Assembly: GCF_030315685.1 (NCBI RefSeq)
Contig: NZ_JASXSI010000002.1
Coordinates: forward strand, 62,001-126,000
DNA length: 64,000 nucleotides
Origin: Gordonia sp. ABSL11-1
GTDB taxonomy: Bacteria > Actinomycetota > Actinomycetes > Mycobacteriales > Mycobacteriaceae
Direction of reading: 5' to 3'
Of this stretch, positions 1-9,594 are shown one piece after another. Each line of letters starts with the position of its first letter. Positions within the stretch are counted from its first letter, which is position 1. The notes beneath the pieces were generated by a model. The model was not told where the DNA came from. It did not search any database and was given only the letters and a program-made list of their open reading frames with translations. Both the position numbers and the translations under genes were made by a program.

Positions 1-101
1 AAAGGAGGCCGGTGCGATTTCAGTTTGCCGATCAGCGGGTGAGCTGCGCAAGGTATTGCTCTCGCTAGATATTGTCGACGAGACATAAGAAATGAGCAGT
101 T

Positions 102-1436
102 ATGAAGCAACAAAAAGACTTTCACGCTATTGCAGTGGAGTTGGCATTGCTCGCCGCAGGCCATAGTTTCCCTCGTCTGAGTCAAGTTGGTGCGGGCTGG
201 GTTGAAGGGTCCGACGGGCCGCGGAGGTCCGAAATTTATTCCCTTTCGGAGCCCTCGTTTTCTATTGCGACCGATACGTCATCATTTGGTATTTTCTTGC
301 TTGACACCTTAGTTGCGCGTGACGGACGAATCTGCTTAATCGAGGCAAATGGCTCGAATGCTGCGTTGTCATCGGCAATTTCGGGTCGTGACGATAGACG
401 CGCGAGACATATGTACTTGACCTTACGTAGCCGACGTTGGACTGACGCTCCCAGCGTTGCATTAATCGCTTATGCGCCAAGTCTGCTTCACATCGGAGAG
501 TTGTATCTAAGGGCGGGCGTATTTGCACAGTATCTCTCTGAAGAGTTTGTAGTTCGGCTGACAAATGACCGAGATCACCTAGGCGACGAAGAAATATCAA
601 TAGTCTGCGGAAGAATTCCAGATCTCGCCGACCACATCACGTCGGACGGTAGAGGTATCTACTACAGGGGTCGGCCCGTCGTATTCGGGACCAATCCAAA
701 CTTGCTTCCAGAGCTTGTTCGGCGTGGAATAATCCGGCGCGATGGAGATTCGTATAATCCACCACCCGACTTCCAACATGAAGGCGCGGCTGCCGCAATC
801 GTGCATAATAAGAGCTGGCAACAGGACCTTGCGCAGGGTACTGGTTTTACACCGCTTCGCCATGCGGAAGCGGTAAGTGAGCACGATGCATGGGAGATTA
901 TCGAGTCCTTTATCGCTGATGGAATGCCCGTCATAGGGAAAATCAATGCCGGCTCTGGTGGGGTGGGGATCGAGTGTTTTGCTCCTGTTAACTCCGTAGC
1001 CGAGCGACAAAGAAGGCTCGATAATATGCTTTCCACAGCGAGGGAGCGCTATGGAATGAATGCGGACGATACCATATTTCCACTGCGTTTCTTCGAATTC
1101 GCCACCTCGACACCGTACACTTTGCGCGACGGTCCGCGTTTGTGGGATTTTCGGTTTCAATGCTTAGTATCGCCGGGGCGGGTCGAAGTCACGCCATGCG
1201 TGATTCGGCTGTGCCCTGAGGCATTTGACGAATCGACCTATGATCGCGGGGGGGTGGTTGCGAACCTGACCGGTCGTCCGCCTAGTCTGCGTTACCTAAG
1301 GGCGCCGTCATCTCTGCGAAAGAGCGATCCGTCGGTCTCCGTTCTTGACGCGATGGGCATTGGCCAACAGCGCTATTACCAGATGGTCGAATCCTGCGCT
1401 CGTTGGTCGGAAGCCGCGTATAGAGGGCTCGCCTGA
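102..1436 (+). CDS. ATP-grasp-like protein, apparently permuted
   Basis: 444-aa protein. A glycine-rich loop of ATP-grasp type (GKINAGSGGVGI, about residues 279-292) is followed by a segment resembling the ligase core (LWDFRFQCLVSPGRVEV, about 347-363). A motif that normally ends an ATP-grasp domain, LIEANGSN (79-86) preceded by FGIFLLDTL, lies near the N-terminus instead, so the fold may be circularly permuted. By family analogy it would join a carboxylate to an amine or alcohol using ATP; the substrate is unknown. No transmembrane segment. Codon use is less GC-rich than the chromosomal genes, suggesting transfer. It could belong to a cluster extending left of the window; a link to the peptide operon at 13-18 kb is possible but unproven. 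Confidence 0.55.
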   Translation: MKQQKDFHAIAVELALLAAGHSFPRLSQVGAGWVEGSDGPRRSEIYSLSEPSFSIATDTSSFGIFLLDTLVARDGRICLIEANGSNAALSSAISGRDDRRARHMYLTLRSRRWTDAPSVALIAYAPSLLHIGELYLRAGVFAQYLSEEFVVRLTNDRDHLGDEEISIVCGRIPDLADHITSDGRGIYYRGRPVVFGTNPNLLPELVRRGIIRRDGDSYNPPPDFQHEGAAAAIVHNKSWQQDLAQGTGFTPLRHAEAVSEHDAWEIIESFIADGMPVIGKINAGSGGVGIECFAPVNSVAERQRRLDNMLSTARERYGMNADDTIFPLRFFEFATSTPYTLRDGPRLWDFRFQCLVSPGRVEVTPCVIRLCPEAFDESTYDRGGVVANLTGRPPSLRYLRAPSSLRKSDPSVSVLDAMGIGQQRYYQMVESCARWSEAAYRGLA

Positions 1437-1652
1437 TGAGTTGGTCCGACCCAGTCGTTGTGCTATCCGAGTAGTCGTGAGGTGCTGGTCCAGTGTGGGC
1501 AACTACAGTGCAGTCGGGTACTTCGGGTTAGTTGATCGTGGTGGGATCGACACAGATTGCGTGCCGCGCGCTCGATGCAAGAGCGGTAGGCGATCTATCT
1601 AGTGTCGTGTCTCGTAAGTTTGTAAACGCTTGACCGGTTGGGAGAATGAGTT

Positions 1653-2974
1653 GTGGCGGATTCCCCAGCTCCGGCGTTGACCCTTCGTGATGGCGATGAT
1701 GTTGAACTCGAACGCATTTTGCGGTCGACGACGGCGCCGGCGGGTGCGGTGAAGCGGGTTGGTATCGTGGCGTTGGCCGCCGAGGGGATGGCGAACTCGC
1801 GGATACAGGAGTTGACAGCCGCGTCGAGCGCGACGGTGGTGAAGTGGCGTAACCGGTATCTGCGTGAGGGACTGGCCGGACTGGTCGACGCCGAGCGTTC
1901 CGGGCGCCCCCGGGCGGGTCGACCACGCCGCGATCGTGGCCGCCACATTGAAGGGCCGCCAAAGAGATACGGTGTCTCGCACTGGTCGTCGCGGTTGCTG
2001 GCGCGCCACTTGAAGATTGGCAACGCCACCGTGGCCTGAGCGTGGCGAGAGTACGGGGTGCAGCCGTGGCGGGGCGGGAACGTTCAATTACTCCACCGAC
2101 CCGGAACTGGTCGGCAAAGTCACCGACATCGTCGGCCTCTACCTGGAACCGCCGGAGAACGCGATCGTACTGTGCGTGGGAGAGGAAGTGCAGATCCAGG
2201 CACGCGATCGCACGGCCCCGATGCTGCTGATGAAACCCGGCTAGATCGAACGCCGCACCCACGACTACAAGTGCCATGGCACCAGCACTTTGTTCGCCGC
2301 GCTGGACATCGCCACCGCGCTGTCTTCAAAATCTCGTTGGCCCCGCGCAATTCAGCGTTCTCCTTGCGAAGCGCAGCAAGCTCGGCGTCATGTTCGCCGA
2401 CCGTTGTCGTTCCCCGAGCAGTGACGATCGGTGCGTCTTTCTCGATCCAGTTGCGCAATGTTGCCTGGTTGATATCGAGCAGCGCGCCCACATGCTCGCG
2501 GGCGGCGAGCTTGCCGCCGCCGTGCTCGGTGAGGTGGTCGTGATACATCCTCACGGCCCGCTCACGCGTCTCTGGATCGAATTTTCTCGGTGCACCCATA
2601 CCGGCATTCTCCTGGTGAGATCACGGTCTCCACCAGACCCAGGACGGTTCACCTACCCGGGCCAGCAACTGCACCTGGTCATGGACAACTACGCCTCGCA
2701 CAAAACCCCCGAGGTCAAAGCATGGCTGGCTGAGCACACCAACTTCCACGTCCACTTCACGCCCACCTCGGCATCCTGGCTCAACGTCGTCGAAATATGG
2801 TTCGGCATCATCGACCGCCAAGCCATCCGACGCGGCACCTTCACCTCGGTCGCCGACTTCAACGCCAAAATCCGTGCCTTCATCACGGGCTGGAACGACC
2901 GCAAACATCCCTTCGTATGGACAAAGGCCGCCGACGAAATCCTGACAAAAGCCCAACCTATTAGAACTTTATGA
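1653..2974 (+). pseudogene. IS630-family transposase, broken
   Basis: The N-terminal HTH part (1653-2039) contains the helix-turn-helix and GRPR linker. A middle part (about 2080-2318) has the catalytic-domain start in another frame, with a stop after LLMKPG. The C-terminal DDE part (about 2640-2974) keeps DNYASHK and the HFTPTSASWLNVVE motif. The segment between about 2320 and 2630 is replaced by an IS3 fragment. Frameshifts, a stop and this insertion make it non-functional. Confidence 0.8.
2320..2599 (-). pseudogene. IS3-family OrfA fragment inside IS630
   Basis: Minus-strand ORF starting MGAPRKFDPETRERAVRMY, typical of the IS3 OrfA (HTH) subunit, with the heptad-like ELAALRKENAELRGANEILK segment near its end. 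The reading frame then runs antisense into IS630 sequence. OrfB (the DDE subunit) is absent, so only the 5' part of an IS3 element remains. Confidence 0.7.
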
Positions 2975-3223
2975 AACGCGACACTAGGCGATCGCTGCGT
3001 CTCCGGCCGCCGCTCGGGCCCACGGTCAGTCGATGGGGATCCTCCACGTCTGTCCGACGAACTCGCCCCCATTTGGTTCGCCCTTGGTGCAGAGCAACTC
3101 ACCTGCCTGCACTGTGTGCTGAAGTCAATGAGTTGACAGTTGAATGTAGGAATACTTATAAGTAGCATCGTCTCATACCGCGAGAAGGGAGGCGCTCATG
3201 GGCGGCGGCGAGTAAACATAAAG

Positions 3224-4366
3224 TCAGGCTGCCTCGGAGCGTGCGACGTTTCGGGGCAGTTCTGCGTCAAGGGTCCAGGTGAACGCAAACCCACTCCGTG
3301 GCATCAGCCAGCTTCTGGACTCGACCGTGATTACCTTCCCAGTAACCGCCTCGGGGCTGTACGTGATCAGCGCCGGCTTGGCGGAACCGACGGTGTCGCT
3401 AGCCCGCATGTCGGTGATCGTCGTGCCGGTGTAGTCCATCGTGAGTCCTATGTTGCGGGCGGGCTGGGGGAGTTCGAAGAAGAGGCGGTGGCCCCACTGC
3501 GGCGTCACGGTGCGAAACACCTGCCGAACCCGCACCGGGTGACCATTTCTCGCCTCCGCGTCGAGGTGCGCGGTATAGATCTGGCTGCCCTTGCGAGCAG
3601 TTCGTCGGATCGCTTGAGGTCGGCCGTCGACACTGAGTTCCAGCAGCTCGTAGCTCTCTCGAGCGGAAGGGTCGACACCAGATCTCGGCTTCATGAACCA
3701 CGGCGACGTTGTGGGGATGTCGAGAAGTAGGTCGTTATACTCCGCGCGATCGGAGACACAGGCGAAGCGGCGCACTGTGCCGGACGGGACCGTGGTGTAC
3801 TCCCACTCGACCACGACGTCGAACAGGGGAGTGCCGGCCGACCTCTCGGCTGGCGTATCCGAGAGTCTGATCCGAACCTCAACGTCGTGCCAGCGCTCAG
3901 CCGCGCGGATAGCCTGATCCCGGATCTCGCTGTAGATCTCACGCGCGAACTGTTCATCGCCAAGTCTAATCGCCATGACGTTGGAGGCAATGTCGTCGAG
4001 CAGCTTCGGGTTGGCGACGCGCCGGAGGTCTTCAGGGTGTATCGCGAAGCCCTCAACCACGGCGTCCCGCATTGCCGGCGCCTGCTCCTTGATAATTGCA
4101 CGGAACTGCTCGACCGTCGCCTCGTCCTGATCCTTGCGGAAGCTGTACTCAAACAGCGTGCCCAAGAGCCCGGCGCCGAACAGCGTTCCGCCGAGCTCTC
4201 CGAACGGAACAGCCTGCAGCCAGCTCCACGCGCCTAACTCGAGCGATCCAATCCATCCGCCGAGTGCGATAAGGACGATACCGCTCAGCGACAGGCAGAC
4301 AGCGAGCAGGGCCGCCTTAGTCTTGCGGAGCCGAAATGCCATTGATGACTGTGGTTTTCGCGTCAT
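3224..4366 (-). CDS. Two-TM membrane protein of unknown function
   Basis: 380 aa. Two hydrophobic segments near the N-terminus (about residues 17-41 and 56-76) are followed by a soluble, probably cytoplasmic region of about 300 residues. This region begins with a charged stretch (RKDQDEATVEQFRAIIKEQ) and ends in a beta-rich part. I do not recognise the family. It is followed on the same strand by nothing and preceded by an acetyltransferase gene transcribed the same way, with 17 bp between them. An alternative start is the Met at 4342. The architecture (membrane anchor plus sensor-like domain) would suit a defence effector, but that is inference only. Confidence 0.65.
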   Translation of the reverse strand: MTRKPQSSMAFRLRKTKAALLAVCLSLSGIVLIALGGWIGSLELGAWSWLQAVPFGELGGTLFGAGLLGTLFEYSFRKDQDEATVEQFRAIIKEQAPAMRDAVVEGFAIHPEDLRRVANPKLLDDIASNVMAIRLGDEQFAREIYSEIRDQAIRAAERWHDVEVRIRLSDTPAERSAGTPLFDVVVEWEYTTVPSGTVRRFACVSDRAEYNDLLLDIPTTSPWFMKPRSGVDPSARESYELLELSVDGRPQAIRRTARKGSQIYTAHLDAEARNGHPVRVRQVFRTVTPQWGHRLFFELPQPARNIGLTMDYTGTTITDMRASDTVGSAKPALITYSPEAVTGKVITVESRSWLMPRSGFAFTWTLDAELPRNVARSEAA

Positions 4367-4383
4367 TGCCTACGGCAATTGTA

Positions 4384-4932
4384 TCAAAACCGCAGGTCAA
4401 CGCCTAGACCGAATCGAAGCTTCGGATGTGCCACTCGTGCGAGGACGTCGACGTCGCAGTGGGCACCAGCGTGCAAGTATCGCTGGCGTAGCGTCGCCTC
4501 GTGGTCGAAACCGGCCTTAGTGAACAACCTGCGAGACGCCTCGTTTCCCCGAATGATCCACGCCTCAAGCCGATGCAACCCGAGGTGCCCGTTACCCCAA
4601 TCGACCATCTGGCAGACGCCTGCCCGTCCGAAGCCGCGACCGCGGTCTGCAGGGTCCCAGATGCAAATGCCTACTTGGGCGACCCGGTTGCGCCAGTCGA
4701 TCGTGTGCAGCGAGCACTCGCCGACCAAGCGGCCGTCAGCCTCCACCAGAACGAACGTGTACTCCGTTGCCGGCTGGGGACCGGCGGTTGCAGCGATCTT
4801 GCGGAAGAGCTCGGCGGAGCTGCGTGGTCGCCAGTAGGGCGGACCATGCTGGGCGAGTTCCTTCCAATCGGCGCAGGCGCGGAGAACGACGGGGACGTGC
4901 TCCTCCGTCAGCGCGTGCAGCGATACCGTCAC
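4384..4932 (-). CDS. GNAT N-acetyltransferase, RimJ-like
   Basis: 182 aa, the usual length for this family. The acetyl-CoA binding region is GICIWDPADRGRGFGRAGV (near residues 87-105; the canonical motif is R/Q-x-x-G-x-G/A). It is followed by HRLEAWIIRGNEASRRLFTKAGF, the characteristic substrate/CoA segment of RimJ/RimL-type enzymes. These acetylate an alpha-amino group or a small amine; the substrate here is unknown. The GTG start is preceded by GGGAG. It lies just upstream of the membrane protein gene on the same strand and may share its transcript. Confidence 0.8.
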   Translation of the reverse strand: MTVSLHALTEEHVPVVLRACADWKELAQHGPPYWRPRSSAELFRKIAATAGPQPATEYTFVLVEADGRLVGECSLHTIDWRNRVAQVGICIWDPADRGRGFGRAGVCQMVDWGNGHLGLHRLEAWIIRGNEASRRLFTKAGFDHEATLRQRYLHAGAHCDVDVLARVAHPKLRFGLGVDLRF

Positions 4933-5028
4933 GATGAGTGCTCCCTGCGTCTACCTGCATGGATGCATCGACGCTACTCATAAGTCTGTAGACCTTCAAG
5001 TAGCACCGGGGAAACGTAGCTCTCCGTT

Positions 5029-5250
5029 ATGGAGGGCGAGCTGCAGAAAGTCGTTGGACGCAACTTGCGTCGGTATCGGCTGGAGCGCGGCTACAGCCAG
5101 GAAGTCTTCGCCGACTTCATGGGAGTGCACCGTACCTATATGGGTGGCGTCGAGCGGGGCGAACGGAACCTCACGCTGCAGACGGTCGAACGAATCGCTA
5201 ACCACTTGGGGGTTGACCCTGTGGAGCTCTTCATCGAGCCCTCGGCCTGA
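5029..5250 (+). CDS. XRE-family HTH regulator, small
   Basis: 73 aa, essentially a single Cro/C1-type HTH. It contains GRNLRRYRLERGYSQEVFA, a recognition-helix region around VHRTYMGGVERGERN, and the closing IANHLGVDPVELF. This size and form is typical of control proteins for restriction or defence loci. It stands 176 bp upstream of the MBL-fold gene on the same strand and divergent from the acetyltransferase gene. It could regulate either, but no operator is obvious. Confidence 0.8.
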   Translation: MEGELQKVVGRNLRRYRLERGYSQEVFADFMGVHRTYMGGVERGERNLTLQTVERIANHLGVDPVELFIEPSA

Positions 5251-5425
5251 CAGTTCGGCGTATCAACCTCGGCGTCGCCCACCGCTGATACGACCTTTCG
5301 CACTCGTGCGTAGGGGCTCAGGCTCCGGTGGCACGTGCGACAGACCAATAGCTGAAGAGTTGTCGTACCCCGCCCGTACTGTTCGAGAGACAATGAAGGG
5401 CGAGCTCGACGGGTGGGGGTAGAGA

Positions 5426-6475
5426 GTGTTCGAGATTGATTTCTTGCCGGTCGAATCCGATCAAGGCGGAGGCACCAAGAGCGGTGATGCCATTGGGGGC
5501 CGAGTCTGGCTGGACGACGGATCAAGCCGAGTGTTTGTGGTCGACGGCGGGTTTTCTGCGGTAGGGGAAGACCTAGTCGAGCACATCGAGACGTACTACA
5601 GTACCGACCACGTTGACCTCGTCGTGTCTACCCATCCTGATGCCGACCACCTCAACGGGCTTCTCTACGTCATAGAGAACATGAGTGTTGGTGAGCTTCT
5701 TATCCACCGACCTCGCGATCACATGAGTAGCGCGGACAGCGGATTTTTCACCAACATAGAGAAGGTGGACGCTGTGATCGCGGCGGCGGCAGCCCGCGGG
5801 GTGACAGTAACCGAGCCGTTCTGCGGCCTTGTGCGGTGGGACGGACGATTCCGAGTGTTGGGTCCAACGAAGGACTATTACGAGGAACTGATACGACAAT
5901 CCGTTGATGACGAACGGTCGGGCGCTGCCGCAAAGGCGCGTGCGGCCAAGGCGATGCGCGCCATGGTGGCGTCCGGCACAGATCTACTTCATCGTGCACT
6001 GAGCTTCCTTCCGCATACTGAGACTCTTGCCGAGAACCCCGAGACCACCCATCGCAACAACAGTTCGACCATCATCACCATCACCGACACCAAGACTCGG
6101 ATCTTGCTGACTGGTGATGCAGGGGTCCCCGCACTGGAGCACGCGGCGCTCGAGTACGAGCGGCACTACGGTGGTTTTGACATCTCACGTGTGGCCCTTC
6201 TTCAAGTGCCTCATCACGGTAGTAGGCGAAACCTGTCTCCCTCTATCTTGGACCGCATCGTAGGGCCGCGGGGAATCGAGTCAGAGGTAAAGGCAATAGT
6301 GAGCTCGGCCAAGGCCAGCCCGAAGCACCCGAGTCCAAAGGTCGTGAACGCGCTCCTCCGGCGAGGTGCCTATGTTGTCGCAACCGAGGGCCGAACCGTG
6401 TGCTACCAAAGCGGCCTGTCGCGTCCAGGGTGGTCGTCCATAGAGAGTCTCGGTCCGCTCGACGAGTCTGATTAG
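5426..6475 (+). CDS. MBL-fold hydrolase, ComEC-type
   Basis: 349 aa from a GTG start. The metal-binding motif HPDADH lies in STHPDADHLNGLLY (about residues 67-80), followed by NNSSTIITI, LLTGDAG and LQVPHHGSRRN. This order matches ComEC/Rec2-type metallo-beta-lactamase domains. No transmembrane segment or signal peptide is present, so it is a free cytoplasmic hydrolase; a nucleotide or nucleic acid substrate is plausible for this branch. The stop is 6 bp before the next start, so the two genes form an operon and probably work together. Confidence 0.8.
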   Translation: MFEIDFLPVESDQGGGTKSGDAIGGRVWLDDGSSRVFVVDGGFSAVGEDLVEHIETYYSTDHVDLVVSTHPDADHLNGLLYVIENMSVGELLIHRPRDHMSSADSGFFTNIEKVDAVIAAAAARGVTVTEPFCGLVRWDGRFRVLGPTKDYYEELIRQSVDDERSGAAAKARAAKAMRAMVASGTDLLHRALSFLPHTETLAENPETTHRNNSSTIITITDTKTRILLTGDAGVPALEHAALEYERHYGGFDISRVALLQVPHHGSRRNLSPSILDRIVGPRGIESEVKAIVSSAKASPKHPSPKVVNALLRRGAYVVATEGRTVCYQSGLSRPGWSSIESLGPLDESD

Positions 6476-6481
6476 GTAGCC

Positions 6482-7207
6482 GTGTTTGACGGGTTTGAGT
6501 TCAAGGCTTACGCATCGCCGTTACTACTTGTCACTTCGCCTGCGCTAGTAGCGATCCAGGTGGCAGTCGTGGTCGTCGGCGGGGCCTGGCAGTGGTGGCA
6601 GCTGCTGCCGATCCCGCTTTGGTTGGTGCTCGCAATGCTCGCAGCCCACCTCGGGCACGGCCCCGGTAAACGTCTTCAAGACCGTTTGTGGGTGGAGTGG
6701 GGTGGTCCGCCGACTACCATTCATATGCGATGGGCGACCGCAAGCAATCTCACGCGACTAGCAGATCTGCACGAAGCTATCAACTCGATAGTAGGGCCAT
6801 CACTCAAACTGCCGAGTTTAGCCGAAGAAATGGCAGACCCATCAGCGGCAGACGATATTTATGCGGCCGCGGCAAGCAAGCTCATCGCTCTAACCAACTC
6901 GGCCGACAGCTACCCGCAACTAAAAGGGCATCTGGTTTGGTATTGCTTCCGGCGTAGCCTATTCGGCCTCCGCCGTGTAGGCCTAGTTGTCGCTTACGCC
7001 GCGGCATTCGTCGGCCTAGCGCTTGCATTGGTCAGCTCCATAGTCGGCTGGGAACGCGCCGCAACCGCCGGAGGACTGTTCATTGCGATCTTTGGTGTGT
7101 TGATCGCTGTCTTCCTGCACAAGGTGTCGTCAACCTTCGTACGCGAAGCGGCTGATCGCTACGCTCTCGAACTCTTAAAGTCTGCACACACCCTTAGCCG
7201 TAATTGA
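6482..7207 (+). CDS. Membrane protein partner of the MBL hydrolase
   Basis: 241 aa. Four hydrophobic segments are visible: two near the N-terminus (about 11-35 and 38-57) and two near the C-terminus (about 163-184 and 193-215). A central cytoplasmic part of roughly 100 residues contains WVEWGGPPTTIHMRW, which looks like a conserved family signature. The GTG start follows the MBL gene by 6 bp. A soluble MBL-fold enzyme with a dedicated membrane partner is an enzyme/effector arrangement. I cannot assign it to a named defence system. Confidence 0.65.
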   Translation: MFDGFEFKAYASPLLLVTSPALVAIQVAVVVVGGAWQWWQLLPIPLWLVLAMLAAHLGHGPGKRLQDRLWVEWGGPPTTIHMRWATASNLTRLADLHEAINSIVGPSLKLPSLAEEMADPSAADDIYAAAASKLIALTNSADSYPQLKGHLVWYCFRRSLFGLRRVGLVVAYAAAFVGLALALVSSIVGWERAATAGGLFIAIFGVLIAVFLHKVSSTFVREAADRYALELLKSAHTLSRN

Positions 7208-7687
7208 ACGCGAGCATATCGAAGTTCGTCGGTGAAATCGTCGAGAACAATCTGAAGTCGGGAGCGTCCTGCTGGCCGCCGCAGCGGCGAACCTTCAGCG
7301 GCAGGGAAATCGAGAATGGCGCGTTCCGGTTGTGGGTGGTGCCTGCCGGCGCCATGGCAGGTCTAGTCCAATCATCGGAGTCCGTCCTCAGCCTCACGAA
7401 ACAGCCGAGTCGTGGTCGGCAGGAAGGAAGCGAACACCATCGTGCATAGCCCGCGTTGCGGACGTTGGTGCGGCGACGCAAGTCCCTTCACCGCGCCGTC
7501 AACGCCGCAGGAAGCGGGCCGCCGAGCGCCGAGCGATTGTCTGGGAGAGTGGGACTACGCACGAAGTGCGCCGGACGAGATAGTCGTCCAGCCGGATGAA
7601 TTCACCCGGTGTGGCGCGCGCGAACGACGAAGCTGCCTCACGCTCTGTCTGCGGGAAACGCCGCGGGTCAACGGGGGAGATGACGAC

Positions 7688-9142
7688 GTGCCACTGAAGG
7701 ACCCACTGCATGACGACCAGGTGGCGGTTCTTCGTTGGATCGCTGACGGATGCCCGCCTGGAGTGTGGGAAGGCCACGGTTACAAGCTCAACGCACGTGC
7801 TCTTGAATCTCGCCGCCTCGTAAAGGTGTCGCGGCCGAAAGGCGGCTGGACTGCGCAGTTGCTGCCAGCGGGTCAGCACTACCTTGACCACGACGACTAT
7901 CCGCCGGGGCATTGGGGAGACAGGCCTGAGCGAGGACGAAACATCGCGCAGGCGAAGGGCCTCACGGCTACTGGCGAACCAGCCACGAAGCCTCCGCGCA
8001 AGAGGTCGACTTCCCCTCCGCGCCGTACAACACCGGACGGGCTCACCCCGACGCGGCAGCTCCTGCAGGACGTGGTTGTTGCGGGAGGCGTCCTGGAGCG
8101 AGACACCCGTGACGACAAAACCAACTATGGATCGCTCGTCGGAACGATCAACCGGCGGAAGATGGCGCCGGACGGGCAGCACCTAGCGATGTACTCGGGT
8201 GCCACATACCGCCAGACTGTGTTTCGACTGGTTGCAGTGACTGACTGGCAATCGGCCAGTCCGAAGGAGCTGCTGGAGTCATCTCGAATCTCGCGGTGGC
8301 ACCCGGTGGTGGCGTCGCTTCGGACGCAAGGATGGCTGGACTTCGTCACCAACGATCAGCGGCGCCGGGCCTATGTGCTGTTGCATTGTCTCGCTCAGGA
8401 GGCGGAGGCCCGCGGCTACCAGATCGACGAGGTCACCAAGCTGCCAGGTACCGACTACTACACGCGACGCCAGCAACCGTGGGGCCTCTTCGTACTGTCG
8501 TCTGGCGACTTTCGGTGCCCTGTCGACATCAAGCAGCTCAACGACCGTGTCCCACATGTTCCGACAGACAGAGAATTGGCCGAAGCGAAGCAGTGGTCGT
8601 GGAAGAGAATCCCTCCGTACGACCATGTGGTGTCCGATCGGCTCGCCCTCGTAACACTTAACTCCCCGGGGTACCCGTCCGAAAAGAGCTGGCCCGATAC
8701 TGCATCCGTGCCGCTCGATGAGAAACTGGGCGATGTCCTGGCCGCCTTCGAGTGCTGGGCGGTGGCGGACGAAGACCAGCGGGAGCGGCGACGTGTCGAA
8801 GAGGACAAGCAAGCACGTCAGCGCGAGCGCGAGGACGAAGCGGCGAGCGCAGCCTACGTCGAGGACGCGTTCGGAAAAGCGCTGACCGCGCACATGGAGC
8901 AGTGGGAGCTCGCAAATCGGCTGCGTCACTTTGTGGCAGCTCTAAGAAGGCGGAGCATAGATCTGCCTGAGGGCGATGCCCGAGATGCAGCGCTGGAATG
9001 GGTGAAATGGTGTGAGCGGTTTGTCGAGGAGACGGTGGATCCGTTGCAGAAGCCCATTCGTCGGCCCGAGGTGGATCCGCCGGCGGCGAGCGATGTTGCT
9101 GAGTTCCGCAGGCGTCTTGGATTTTCGAAGACGTGGTGGTAG
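7688..9142 (+). CDS. Large protein of unknown function
   Basis: 484 aa starting at a GTG preceded by GGGGGAG. The N-terminal 60 residues resemble a winged helix (DDQVAVLRWIADG, then LESRRLVKVSRPKGGW). A basic low-complexity linker follows (about 80-115). The C-terminal half has a highly charged helical stretch, EDQRERRRVEEDKQARQRER, that is probably coiled coil. I do not recognise the family. The frame stays open upstream to 7412, but that part has random-looking composition. The interval 7208-7687 shows no gene I can support. Confidence 0.55.
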   Translation: MPLKDPLHDDQVAVLRWIADGCPPGVWEGHGYKLNARALESRRLVKVSRPKGGWTAQLLPAGQHYLDHDDYPPGHWGDRPERGRNIAQAKGLTATGEPATKPPRKRSTSPPRRTTPDGLTPTRQLLQDVVVAGGVLERDTRDDKTNYGSLVGTINRRKMAPDGQHLAMYSGATYRQTVFRLVAVTDWQSASPKELLESSRISRWHPVVASLRTQGWLDFVTNDQRRRAYVLLHCLAQEAEARGYQIDEVTKLPGTDYYTRRQQPWGLFVLSSGDFRCPVDIKQLNDRVPHVPTDRELAEAKQWSWKRIPPYDHVVSDRLALVTLNSPGYPSEKSWPDTASVPLDEKLGDVLAAFECWAVADEDQRERRRVEEDKQARQREREDEAASAAYVEDAFGKALTAHMEQWELANRLRHFVAALRRRSIDLPEGDARDAALEWVKWCERFVEETVDPLQKPIRRPEVDPPAASDVAEFRRRLGFSKTWW

Positions 9143-9204
9143 CGATTCGCGCACCGCTGGATGGAACGGCAGGCAATGCGCTGCGTCTAAGGGTCATGGA
9201 CGGT

Positions 9205-9420
9205 CTATTTCGTGATCCGACGTGCGCTACGTGCGGTCACCTCCAGGTTGCGAGTGCTCGGCGCGTTGGCGGATCTCGTCTCGGTTCTCGGAGCACCTTG
9301 GAAGTACGTTCGCCAGTCGATGCCGCGGTCGGCGAGCGGATCCGCATCGGCGCCGGTGAGCTTGCGGCACGCGGGGCACTCAGAATCGTACGGCCACGAG
9401 GCGCTGATCTTCTGCTCCAT
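9205..9420 (-). CDS. Small CxxC protein, doubtful
   Basis: 71-aa minus-strand ORF with a possible zinc-binding CPAC motif (SECPACRKLTG). No good ribosome binding site is visible. It is the only plausible gene between 9143 and 9594 and may be a remnant of a longer protein. Confidence 0.3.
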   Translation of the reverse strand: MEQKISASWPYDSECPACRKLTGADADPLADRGIDWRTYFQGAPRTETRSANAPSTRNLEVTARSARRITK

Positions 9421-9594
9421 ACTGCTAAGACGTCAGAGTCGGGCTATTGGTTCCGCGTGAGCGGCACTCGGATGTGAGGAAAGTCACCTGATGGTGGCGG
9501 AACCGCCGCGACGGTAGCGACGTCCAAGAAAGCGTTAGGGTGCTGGCTTGAGAGTCGGGATTCAATATGGGCAACTATCTATTCGGGGGCGAGT

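Larger units (their letters stand above)
1600..2986. mobile_element. IS630-family element, dead and interrupted
   Basis: Terminal inverted repeats are visible: TAGTGTCGTGTCTCGTAA at the left end and, on the opposite strand at the right end, TAGTGTCGCGTTTCATAA. Between them lies a broken IS630 transposase with a fragment of another element inside. IS630 elements target TA, and both termini begin with TA. The element cannot encode an intact transposase. Confidence 0.75.

Noticed and set aside
1587..2993. TAGGCGATC on both sides of the IS630 element, possible 9-bp target duplication
   Set aside because: IS630 elements duplicate TA only; the left copy is separated from the terminus by 4 bp, so it may be chance.
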